64,000 bases of DNA from Polaribacter irgensii 23-P. GTDB lineage: Bacteria > Bacteroidota > Bacteroidia > Flavobacteriales > Flavobacteriaceae. Below, piece by piece: positions 57,016-64,000 of this stretch. The DNA lies in assembly GCF_000153225.1 (NCBI RefSeq), contig NZ_CH724148.1, forward strand, positions 500,640 to 564,639. The letters are read 5' to 3'. Numbering within the stretch: the stretch's first letter is position 1; every line of letters starts with the position of its first letter. A program made the translations under genes and the position numbers. The notes beneath the pieces are model-generated. The model was not told the origin of the DNA. It saw nothing but the letters and a program-made list of their open reading frames with translations, and made no database searches.

Positions 57016-57105
57016 TTATTTTTTTGCGTGTGAACCATCGCAATTTCCGTTTGGATCTTGTGTTAATCCGCATCCGCAAGGTCTGCCTGCTTTATTTTGT
57101 TTCAT
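57016..57105 (-). CDS. CDGSH-type iron-sulfur mini-protein (29 aa)
   Basis: A 29-residue protein, MKQNKAGRPCGCG, then LTQDPNGNCDGSHAKK. The C-G-C-G-x-T...C-D-G-S-H arrangement is the signature of CDGSH [2Fe-2S] proteins (Cys-x-Cys-x2-(S/T)-x3-P-x-C-D-G-(S/A/T)-H), in its most minimal form. It has a proper ATG (57105) and stop. Such short proteins are easily missed by gene finders. In other species CDGSH domains handle iron-sulfur redox or transfer; the role here is unknown. Confidence 0.75.
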   Translation of the reverse strand: MKQNKAGRPCGCGLTQDPNGNCDGSHAKK

Positions 57106-57155
57106 ATAGATCTGCTTTTTAGTTTTTATTTATTTAAAAAAATACGCGCATTGCG

Positions 57156-57788
57156 TTATGCTTTCGTGGTTACTGAGAATGAAAATTCAATCATATCATC
57201 GATAAACTTATCTTTTAAGTTGTCAAAGAATTTTTTAGAAGCATATTTTATGTTAAAATCTGTTCTATCTACATTAAATTTCTCACTTTTAAAAGTCGTT
57301 ACGGTTCCTTCAGTTACCAACATTGCAGGAATTGTAATGCTTTTTGTAATGTCTTTTACCGTTAAGTTTCCTGTAACTGATAAATTATTTTCGTTTTCTA
57401 CTACACTTGTAATTACAAATTTAGCAGTTGCATAGGTTGCAATATCAAAAAAGTCTGGTGCCGATAAGTGCCCTACTAATTTCGCTCCACTTTCTGCATC
57501 CAAGTCTAAATTTTTCATGGTTGCCATTTCTATTACAAAAGACCCTCCTATTAATTTTCCTTCTTCTAAATTTAAAGAGCCTCCTTTTAATGAAATTGTT
57601 CCATCGTGAGTTCCTGTTGGTTTCGCTCCTTTCCAAGTAATTACAGAGCTTTCCACGTCTACATTATCTAACGCTGCAACCATTGCTACCTTCACTGCTT
57701 CCTTCGCTTCTACTTTGTCCTTCTTATTTTCTTTACAAGCCGTTAACAAGGCTACAACCACTACGAGTGATAAAATTATTTTTTTCAT
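57156..57788 (-). CDS. YceI-family lipid-binding lipoprotein
   Basis: 210 aa. Lipobox VALLTAC near residue 18 followed by a Lys/Glu-rich stretch (KENKKDKVEAKEAVK), then the YceI beta-barrel core (SSVITWKGAKPTGTHDGTIS, GHLSAPDFFDIATYATAKF, GNLTVKDITKSITIPA and FNVDRTDFNIKYASKKFF). YceI proteins bind isoprenoid or fatty-acid-like ligands, usually in the periplasm or on the outer surface. Here membrane-attached. Confidence 0.92.
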   Translation of the reverse strand: MKKIILSLVVVVALLTACKENKKDKVEAKEAVKVAMVAALDNVDVESSVITWKGAKPTGTHDGTISLKGGSLNLEEGKLIGGSFVIEMATMKNLDLDAESGAKLVGHLSAPDFFDIATYATAKFVITSVVENENNLSVTGNLTVKDITKSITIPAMLVTEGTVTTFKSEKFNVDRTDFNIKYASKKFFDNLKDKFIDDMIEFSFSVTTKA

Positions 57789-57861
57789 ATGCTTTCTGAT
57801 TAAATACTATTCATATTATTTCTTAAAGTCAAAGGTACTATTTATTTATTTCCCATGGAAA

Positions 57862-58581
57862 CTATTTTTTATCTTTTAAGAGAAAATTAAGAACATAGGC
57901 TGCAGCCTGCAAACCAAATGCAGCTGGCATATAGCTAATAGTGCCGTAATATGACTTTTTAAAATTTGTTCCATCCGTCATTTGAACGCTTTCTGAAATT
58001 TGCATTTCCTCTGAATACACTGCTTTTACTCCTTTATTCACCTTGCGCTCTTTTAGCCGTTTTCGCAAAACTCTTGCCATCGTACAATTTTTGGTTTGTG
58101 AAATATCTTTCACCTTAACTTTGGTTGCATCTAACTTTCCACCTGCACCCATGGAAGAAATAATCTTGACTTTCTTTCTCCTTGCCGCCACGATCAAATT
58201 GACTTTTGGAGTAATACTGTCAATACAATCAAGCACATAATCAAACTCTTTCGTAACAATTTCGTAAGCTCTTTCTGGAGATAAAAACTCTTCCAAAACC
58301 TTAACTTGAATGTCTTTATTGATGTCTTGTAAACGGGCAGCTAAAACTTTTGCTTTCGATTGCCCGATTGTCGAATCCAACGCAGCTAATTGTCTATTTT
58401 TATTCGTTTCGTCAAAAAAATCTCCATCTACAAGGGTCATTTTTTGCACACCAGCTCTTGCTATAAATTCTGCTGCATACGAACCTACACCGCCAAGACC
58501 CACCACTAAAACATTTGCTTTCTTCAACCTTTCTAAACCCTCGTCTTGCACCAATAAAGTGGTGCGTTCTAACCAACTCAT
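57862..58581 (-). CDS. tcdA: tRNA threonylcarbamoyladenosine dehydratase TcdA
   Basis: 239 aa ThiF/E1-like enzyme. NAD/ATP-type motif VGLGGVGSYAAEFIARAG and DGDFFDETNKNRQLAA, then QDINKDIQV and SSMGAGGKLDATKVKV, which distinguish TcdA from ThiF and MoeB. The enzyme cyclises t6A37 of tRNA to ct6A using ATP. Cysteines are few, as expected for TcdA. Confidence 0.93.
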   Translation of the reverse strand: MSWLERTTLLVQDEGLERLKKANVLVVGLGGVGSYAAEFIARAGVQKMTLVDGDFFDETNKNRQLAALDSTIGQSKAKVLAARLQDINKDIQVKVLEEFLSPERAYEIVTKEFDYVLDCIDSITPKVNLIVAARRKKVKIISSMGAGGKLDATKVKVKDISQTKNCTMARVLRKRLKERKVNKGVKAVYSEEMQISESVQMTDGTNFKKSYYGTISYMPAAFGLQAAAYVLNFLLKDKK

Positions 58582-58604
58582 TTACTATAAATACTTTTAA
58601 ACAT

Positions 58605-59057
58605 CTATTCTTTATTTTTAGAGTCCATTACAATGGTTACAGGTCCGTCATTTACGGGAGCCACCTTCATATCTGCCCCAAACACTCCTGTTTGAACTTT
58701 TTTATCGAATTCCTTTTCTAATGTTGGTATAAATTTTTCATACAAAGGAAAGGCAATATCTGGTTTTGCGGCTTTTGTATAACTGGGTCTATTTCCTTTT
58801 TTTGTTTCCGCTTGAAGCGTAAATTGGCTGACCACTAGTATTTCTCCTTTCCGCGCAATTAACGCGGTATTCATCTCGCCATTTTCATCCCTAAAAATTC
58901 TAAGATGTAGTATTTTTCGGACCAGGAAATTAATATCTTCTTGCGCATCTTCCTCAGAAATACCGACAAAACGAGCAGTCCTTTTTGAATATTAGCGACT
59001 TTCTCATTTTTGAATGGTTACACTTGCTGCTGAAACTCTTTGAAGAACAACCTTCCT
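58605..59057 (-). pseudogene. dtd: Frameshifted D-aminoacyl-tRNA deacylase
   Basis: The remaining intact frame (58605-58874, 89 codons) is the C-terminal two-thirds of D-aminoacyl-tRNA deacylase: LVVSQFTLQAETKKGNRPSY and VFGADMKVAPVNDGPVTIVM are family signatures. Upstream, in the same direction, the rest is present but broken: KVVLQRVSAASVTI, an out-of-frame segment NEKVANIQKGLLVL, then VGISEEDAQEDINFLVRKIL back in frame. One extra A in the T/A run at 59007-59011 and one missing G/C next to 58967 restore the frame if corrected; the ATG is also lost next to the rsgA stop (TAATAGAGG instead of TAATGAGG). Three single-base indels may be true decay or sequence error. The enzyme removes D-amino acids from tRNA. 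Confidence 0.8.
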
Positions 59058-59060
59058 CTA

Positions 59061-60026
59061 TTACTCGTTGTCTTCTTCGTCCCAAATATCCGTTCTAAAA
59101 TGCTCTTTTTCCTCATCGCCACTTAAAATCTGGAGATAACTTTTGTAACGTGACCAAGAAACACGCTCTTCTTCCAATGCTTCTTTTACCGCACAATTTG
59201 GCTCTTTTGTATGCAAACAATTATTGAACTTACAGTCTCGTTTCAGGGCAAAAAATTCAGGGAAATAATCCCCTAATTCGTATTTATCAATATCTACAAC
59301 ACCAAATCCTTTAATTCCTGGGGTGTCTATAATCCGTGCATCGAAACTTAAATCAAACATTTCTGCAAAAGTTGTCGTGTGCTTTCCTTGGTTGTGTTGG
59401 TCAGAAATTTCTTTTGTTTTTAAATCTAAAGACGGTTCAATAGCATTTACTAAAGTAGATTTCCCAACTCCTGAGTGCCCAATAAACATCGAAGTTTTGC
59501 CAGTCATTATTTGTTTAATCGTTGCTACATTTTTATTTTGAGTCGCAGAAACTTCTTCACATCGATACCCAATTGCCTCGTAAATATCTTTTAAATACAT
59601 AATTTCGGCACGTTCTTCAAGTGCGTACGAATCTATTTTATTAAAAATCAGGACTGTTTCAATCCGATAGGCTCTTGCAGAAACCAAAAATCGGTCTATA
59701 AATGTTGTGAAAGTTGGTGGATTGTTAATTGTGATTAATAAAAAGACCTGATCTATATTGGAGGCAATGATATGTGTTTGCTTTGAAAGGTTTACCGACT
59801 TTCTGACAATAAAATTATCGCGGTCTAAGATGGTCTTAATGACACCCACTTCTTCATCTCCTTTCTTTTCCAAATCAAATGCCACCTTGTCTCCAACCGC
59901 AATCGGATTGGTGCTTTTGATGTTTGTAATTCTGAATTTTCCTTTTATTCTACAAGAATGAAATTGACCATTATCAGATTTTACCTGATACCAACTTCCT
60001 GTAGATTTGTATACGATTCCTATCAT
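59061..60026 (-). CDS. rsgA: Ribosome small subunit-dependent GTPase A
   Basis: 321 aa. OB-fold N terminus, then a circularly permuted GTPase with G4 IFNKID, G1 GHSGVGKST, G3 DTPGIKGFG, and a C-terminal zinc motif (CKFNNCLHTKEPNC). RsgA assists maturation of the 30S subunit. Its stop overlaps the (broken) dtd start region, a common arrangement in flavobacteria. Confidence 0.96.
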   Translation of the reverse strand: MIGIVYKSTGSWYQVKSDNGQFHSCRIKGKFRITNIKSTNPIAVGDKVAFDLEKKGDEEVGVIKTILDRDNFIVRKSVNLSKQTHIIASNIDQVFLLITINNPPTFTTFIDRFLVSARAYRIETVLIFNKIDSYALEERAEIMYLKDIYEAIGYRCEEVSATQNKNVATIKQIMTGKTSMFIGHSGVGKSTLVNAIEPSLDLKTKEISDQHNQGKHTTTFAEMFDLSFDARIIDTPGIKGFGVVDIDKYELGDYFPEFFALKRDCKFNNCLHTKEPNCAVKEALEEERVSWSRYKSYLQILSGDEEKEHFRTDIWDEEDNE

Positions 60027-60155
60027 TGGTGCAAAGATGCAGAATTTTAAATAAAAATTAGATTTGAGATTCTAGTGATTTTTAGTTTATCGTAAAAAAA
60101 TACCTCCAAATTTTTAAAAACTTGAAGGTATTTTTGTCGTAACAAGCTTACAAAA

Positions 60156-61238
60156 TTATGCGTTGACAATTTTCTCTTGATGATTGATCGACTCTTGGTG
60201 AATTGCTTTAAACATTTTTAAAACAAACTCTTCACTTAAACCTCTACTTTCACCTTCAAGAATCATATTTCCAAGAATCTCATTCCAACGTTTAGACTGC
60301 AAAACAGCAACGTTTTTATCTTTCTTTAAAACACCAATTTGATTCGCTACTTTCATTCGCTTTCCTAACAATTCTATTAGCTGGTTGTCCGCTACATTAA
60401 TTTGAGCTCGTAAATTATCCAAAGCTTTTTTATATGCCTCGTCTGTGTTAGTCTCTTTTCTAACTTTTAAATCTTCCATGATCTGCTTTAACGCGGCTGG
60501 CGTTACTTGCTGCGCAGCGTCACTCCAAGCATTGTCTGGATCAAAATGAGTTTCAATCATTAACCCATCAAAATTCAAATCTAAAGCTGTTTGGGAAACT
60601 TCAAGAATCATATCTCTTTTCCCTGTAATATGCGAAGGATCGTTGATTAAAGGTAAATCTGGAAATTTATTTTGAAACTCTATAGCCAATTGCCATTCAG
60701 GAGTATTTCTATATTTTGTTTTTTCATATGTAGAGAAACCTCTGTGAATTGCTCCTAGATTCTTGATTCCTGCGGTATATAATCTTTCAATTCCCCCCAA
60801 CCACAAAGCTAGATCTGGATTTACTGGATTTTTAACCAAAACAATTTTATCTGTTCCTGCCAAAGCATCTGCAATTTCTTGCATGATAAATGGAGAAACG
60901 GTAGAACGCGCACCAATCCACAACAAATCCACATCATTCTCAATTGCTAATTTTACGTGCGCTGCGTTTGCAACTTCCGTACAGGTTTTCATTCCTGTCT
61001 CTGCCTTTACCTTCTTTAGCCATCGCAAACCAATTTCACCAACACCTTCAAACATTCCAGGTCTTGTTCTTGGTTTCCAAATTCCTGCTCTAAAATAATT
61101 TACATCAGAATCTTTTAGTTCGTGTGCAATTCTTAAAACTTGTTCTTCGGTTTCTGCACTACAAGGCCCTGCTATTACTAGAGGATGCTCTAAATTCATA
61201 GCATCCAACCATGTTCTTAATTCTTTTGTATTCTCCAT
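60156..61238 (-). CDS. Bifunctional DAHP synthase / chorismate mutase
   Basis: 360 aa. Residues 1-255 are a type I-beta DAHP synthase (PLVIAGPCSAETEEQVLRIA, RAGIWKPRTRPGMFEG, DLLWIGARSTVSPF, LPLINDPSHITGKRDM). Residues 265-360 are an AroQ-class chorismate mutase (ALDNLRAQINVADNQLIELL, GKRMKVANQIGVLK, EFVLKMFKAIHQESINHQE). It makes the first committed step of the shikimate pathway and converts chorismate to prephenate. It lies in the aromatic amino acid operon with tyrA and pheA. Confidence 0.95.
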   Translation of the reverse strand: MENTKELRTWLDAMNLEHPLVIAGPCSAETEEQVLRIAHELKDSDVNYFRAGIWKPRTRPGMFEGVGEIGLRWLKKVKAETGMKTCTEVANAAHVKLAIENDVDLLWIGARSTVSPFIMQEIADALAGTDKIVLVKNPVNPDLALWLGGIERLYTAGIKNLGAIHRGFSTYEKTKYRNTPEWQLAIEFQNKFPDLPLINDPSHITGKRDMILEVSQTALDLNFDGLMIETHFDPDNAWSDAAQQVTPAALKQIMEDLKVRKETNTDEAYKKALDNLRAQINVADNQLIELLGKRMKVANQIGVLKKDKNVAVLQSKRWNEILGNMILEGESRGLSEEFVLKMFKAIHQESINHQEKIVNA

Positions 61239-61258
61239 TTTTTTACTTGTTTTGGCTT

Positions 61259-62110
61259 TTACTTTATGCCGTTTAAAATTTGTTTAATATAATTTGTATT
61301 CTCCATTTCGTTAAAAATTTCAGAAAAATTATCTCGTTCCATCAACTCTTTAAAACGCTTTAAATTATTAATGTATGCATCCAACGTTTCAATTACGTTT
61401 TCCTTATTCTGTTTAAAAATTGGGGTCCACATTGCAGGTGAACTTTTTGCCAAACGAACGGTTGATTCAAAACCAGAGCCCGCCATGTCGAAAATATCAC
61501 GTTCGTTTTTTGCTTTATTAATGACTGTTTTTCCCAACATAAATGCACTAATATGCGAGAGATGCGAAACATACGCAATGTGCTTGTCATGGGAAACAGG
61601 ATCCATATATCGAATACGCATTCCAATAGTCGAAAAAAGGTTTAATGCTTTCTCTTGCAACTTGAAAGTTGTCTTTTCTACTTCGCAAATAATATTTGTT
61701 TTCCCAACATACAAACCAGAAATCGCAGCTGTAGGCCCAGACTTTTCTGTTCCTGCAATTGGATGGCAAGCTAAAAAATTTCTTCTTTTAGGATGATGTT
61801 CAACCGCTTTACAAATTGCTTCTTTTGTTGAACCGGCGTCTATTACCAAACTATTTTCAGAAATTTTATCTAAAATAATTGGCAATAACGTCACAGTCAC
61901 ATCCACAGGAATTGAAACAATAACTAAATCTGCGTTTTCTAAATCCGCAAGCGTTGCTTTTTCATCAATAACACCTAATTCTTTCGCATTATTTAAATGA
62001 TTTTCGTTGGTGTCGATTCCATAAATAACAACTTCTGGAAAATGCTTTTTAATATCGATGGCAAAACTACCACCAATTAAACCAATTCCAATCATGTATA
62101 TTTTTTTCAT
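61259..62110 (-). CDS. tyrA: Prephenate dehydrogenase
   Basis: 283 aa. NAD-binding motif IGIGLIGGSFAIDIKKH at the start, then IVSIPVDVTVTLLP, ACHPIAGTEKSGPTAA and the C-terminal helical dimerisation part (AYVSHLSHISAFMLGK). It oxidatively decarboxylates prephenate to 4-hydroxyphenylpyruvate for tyrosine synthesis. The stop is 20 bp before the DAHP synthase start; the start overlaps the aminotransferase stop by 4 bp. Confidence 0.95.
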   Translation of the reverse strand: MKKIYMIGIGLIGGSFAIDIKKHFPEVVIYGIDTNENHLNNAKELGVIDEKATLADLENADLVIVSIPVDVTVTLLPIILDKISENSLVIDAGSTKEAICKAVEHHPKRRNFLACHPIAGTEKSGPTAAISGLYVGKTNIICEVEKTTFKLQEKALNLFSTIGMRIRYMDPVSHDKHIAYVSHLSHISAFMLGKTVINKAKNERDIFDMAGSGFESTVRLAKSSPAMWTPIFKQNKENVIETLDAYINNLKRFKELMERDNFSEIFNEMENTNYIKQILNGIK

Positions 62111-63249
62111 AGCCTCGATATTGCTTCCTTAATTATTTCTGCAGACACGCACAATGAAAAACGAATGTAACCTTCTCCTTGTGATCCGAAAATAGTTCCG
62201 GGAGTGATGAAAATATCATTTTTGTATAAAATAGTATCTGTTACTTCTTCTGATCGCTTTCCTTCTGGAATTTTTGCCCATACAAATAAGCCCGTAGCCT
62301 CTCTGTCATAAGTTGTCCCTAATTTATCTGCCAATTCCCAAATTAAGTCTCTGCGTTCTTTATAAATTTTATTTTGAGCAACAAACCAATCGTTGGGTAA
62401 TTCTAACGCTTGTGTTGCTCCTTTTTGGATTCCATAAAACATGCCAGAATCCATATTGCTTTTCACTTTTAATATTTCATTAATATATTCAGAATTTCCT
62501 AAAACCATCCCCACGCGCCAACCCGACATATTAAAAGTTTTACTGAGCGAATTTAATTCTAACGCAATTTCTTTTGCTCCTGCTGCTTGTAAAATACTGA
62601 TAGGATTGTCGTTTAAAACAAAACTATAGGGATTGTCGTTGATGATTAAAATTTGATGTTTTTTACCAAAAGCAACCAATTTCTCAAACATTTCTAAGGT
62701 TCCGCTAGTTCCGGTAGGCATATTTGGATAATTTACCCACATAATTTTTACACTAGATAAATCTTGACATTCCAGTTCTTCAAAATTTGGTTGCCAATTA
62801 TGCGCTGCACTTAAGTTATAAAAAAGGGGTACTGCACCCACTAATTTCGTAACAGAGGTATAGGTTGGATATCCAGGATTCGGAATTAACACCTGATCTC
62901 CCTCATTTAAGAAAGCCAAGGAAATGTGCATGATTCCTTCTTTACTTCCCATTAATGGTAATATTTCGTCCTCTGCATTCACAGCGACACTATATTTTTC
63001 TTTGTAAAAATTAGAAATCGCCACTCGCAATTCTGGCAAACCCTGATATGATTGATATTTATGCGCACCTGCATCCGTTAGGCTGCCCTGAATTGCAGTT
63101 AACACCTGCGATGGTGGAGCTAAATCTGGAGAACCAATTCCCATATTAATAATTGGCTTCCCTAAAGCCATTAAACTTCTAACTTCCCTTAGCTTTTTAG
63201 AGAAATAATATTCTTCGACGGTTGCTAACCTTTTTGCAGCTTTGATCAT
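62107..63249 (-). CDS. Class I pyridoxal-phosphate aminotransferase
   Basis: 380 aa. PLP-binding lysine in SLSKTFNMSGWRVG, substrate-binding NPGYPTYTSV and YPNMPTGTSG, C-terminal FIRFSLC-type segment. Placed between pheA and tyrA, it is the likely aromatic aminotransferase that makes phenylalanine and tyrosine from the keto acids. Overlaps pheA (stop) by 4 bp and tyrA (start) by 4 bp, so the four genes are translationally coupled. Confidence 0.93.
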   Translation of the reverse strand: MIKAAKRLATVEEYYFSKKLREVRSLMALGKPIINMGIGSPDLAPPSQVLTAIQGSLTDAGAHKYQSYQGLPELRVAISNFYKEKYSVAVNAEDEILPLMGSKEGIMHISLAFLNEGDQVLIPNPGYPTYTSVTKLVGAVPLFYNLSAAHNWQPNFEELECQDLSSVKIMWVNYPNMPTGTSGTLEMFEKLVAFGKKHQILIINDNPYSFVLNDNPISILQAAGAKEIALELNSLSKTFNMSGWRVGMVLGNSEYINEILKVKSNMDSGMFYGIQKGATQALELPNDWFVAQNKIYKERRDLIWELADKLGTTYDREATGLFVWAKIPEGKRSEEVTDTILYKNDIFITPGTIFGSQGEGYIRFSLCVSAEIIKEAISRL

Positions 63250-64000
63250 TTTCTACCATTTTTATAGGTTCCTAAAACCTTGAATTCTTCGGCCATAATT
63301 GCCATAATTGTCATCGCCTTCTCGTATTCTCTATAATTATCGAAAGTTATGTCTACAAAAAAGGAATACTTCCAAGGTGTTTCAATTACTGGTAAAGACT
63401 GAATTTTAGTTAAATTCATTTTGCAATCACTTAATACATTTAAAATTGCCGCTAAACTTCCTCTCTTATGGTCTAGCTGAAATTTTAAAGAGGCTTTATT
63501 AATTTGGTCAACTCCATTTGTAGGCACCGCTGTTTGCACAATTACAAACCGCGTTGCATTTTCTTTTATGGTTTGAATTTCATCCTCAAGAATAACCAAA
63601 TCAAAAATTTCTGCTGCCATTTTTGGAGCAATTGCAGCGATGCTCATTAAATTTTCTTTAGAAATTCTTTTTGCTACCTCTGCAGTATCTGTATCTTCCA
63701 CCAACTTAATATGTGGATGTTTTTTAAAAAATTCTTTGCATTGTAACAGTGCCATTGGATGCGACCAAACTTCTTTAATACCGGAAATTTGTTGCCCTTT
63801 TAACGCCATTAGATGATGGTGAATATTTAAATATTCCTCACCAATAATGTGCAGATTATTCGAATCTATAAGTGCATAGTTCGGAATAATGGAACCTGCA
63901 ATCGTATTTTCTATTGCCATAATACCAAATGCAGCCGAGCCGTCTAATAAACAAGAAACCAATGCGTCAAATGACATGCATTCTATCAATTGAATGGAAG
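63246..64000 (-). CDS. pheA: Prephenate dehydratase (5' end beyond window)
   Basis: At least 250 aa; the frame stays open to the window edge, so the N terminus (about 30 residues) is not included. Catalytic domain GIMAIENTIAGSI and VEDTDTAEVAKRISKE, then a C-terminal ACT regulatory domain (LKFQLDHKRGSLAAILNVL, ESLPVIETPWKYSFFVD-like) for phenylalanine feedback. It converts prephenate to phenylpyruvate. The frame-internal TTG or ATG codons near 63989 are not the true start. Confidence 0.93.
   Translation of the reverse strand, partial: SIQLIECMSFDALVSCLLDGSAAFGIMAIENTIAGSIIPNYALIDSNNLHIIGEEYLNIHHHLMALKGQQISGIKEVWSHPMALLQCKEFFKKHPHIKLVEDTDTAEVAKRISKENLMSIAAIAPKMAAEIFDLVILEDEIQTIKENATRFVIVQTAVPTNGVDQINKASLKFQLDHKRGSLAAILNVLSDCKMNLTKIQSLPVIETPWKYSFFVDITFDNYREYEKAMTIMAIMAEEFKVLGTYKNGRK

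Noticed and set aside
57097..57435. Plus-strand frame opposite YceI
   Set aside because: A shadow of the yceI-like gene.

Overview
The window looks like a chromosomal segment of a marine, AT-rich member of the Flavobacteriaceae. The evidence is a type IX secretion plug protein, a T9SS-type sorting tail, a complete Na+-translocating NADH:quinone reductase operon, AT-rich non-Shine-Dalgarno leaders and flavobacterial housekeeping gene orders. Gas-vacuolate sea-ice flavobacteria such as Polaribacter fit well, but the genus is an inference.

Layout. (1) 41-1473, minus: a broken beta-helix glycosidase gene. (2) 1778-25046: a roughly 23 kb genomic island carrying a gas vesicle (gvp) locus. It is bounded by a 36-bp imperfect direct repeat (31/36 identical); the right copy is the terminator plus last bases of an intact tRNA-Arg(UCG) gene at 25041-25114, and the left copy is a decayed duplicate at 1778-1813. 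Next to the tRNA are a broken tyrosine integrase (23518-24318) and an IS3-family remnant (22670-23478). (3) 25130-33754: YqeY, an aspartyl protease, an alpha/beta hydrolase, a hypothetical protein and nqrABCDEF (minus). (4) 34171-41216: T9SS plug protein, ApaG, glutamate-semialdehyde dehydrogenase and a tricorn-like S41 protease. (5) 41554-52674: lipoprotein, secreted metalloprotease, LipB, nucleoid-associated protein, RNase HII, putative porin and cytochrome P450. (6) 53460-58581: NhaC antiporter, PLP-dependent sulfur amino-acid enzyme with a divergent Lrp regulator, a 29-residue CDGSH mini-protein, YceI and TcdA. (7) 58605-64000, minus: a broken dtd, rsgA and an aromatic amino-acid operon (DAHP synthase/chorismate mutase, tyrA, aminotransferase, pheA).

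The gvp island. A soluble REC-PAS-PAS histidine kinase and an NtrC-type sigma-54 activator come first. They are followed by a perfect 10-3-10 palindrome and a good -24/-12 (sigma-54) promoter in front of gvpA. The locus then encodes three GvpA-family proteins (A, a J-like and an M/S-like), a GvpC-like repeat protein with a C-terminal winged-helix-like domain, GvpN, GvpH-like Hsp20, GvpG, GvpO-like, GvpK and five GvpF/L paralogues. Between them sits an unusually full set of proteostasis genes: a six-motif DnaJ-type zinc-finger protein, an ArsA/Get3-type ATPase, a two-ring Cdc48/p97 ATPase, a GvpF/L with a fused J-domain containing HPD, and a dedicated DnaK. The most interesting hypothesis is that the locus carries its own Hsp70 machine, with DnaJ split into a J-domain fused to GvpF/L and a free zinc-finger protein, working with Cdc48 and Get3-like ATPases on the very hydrophobic GvpA. 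The integrase is dead, so the island is probably now fixed.
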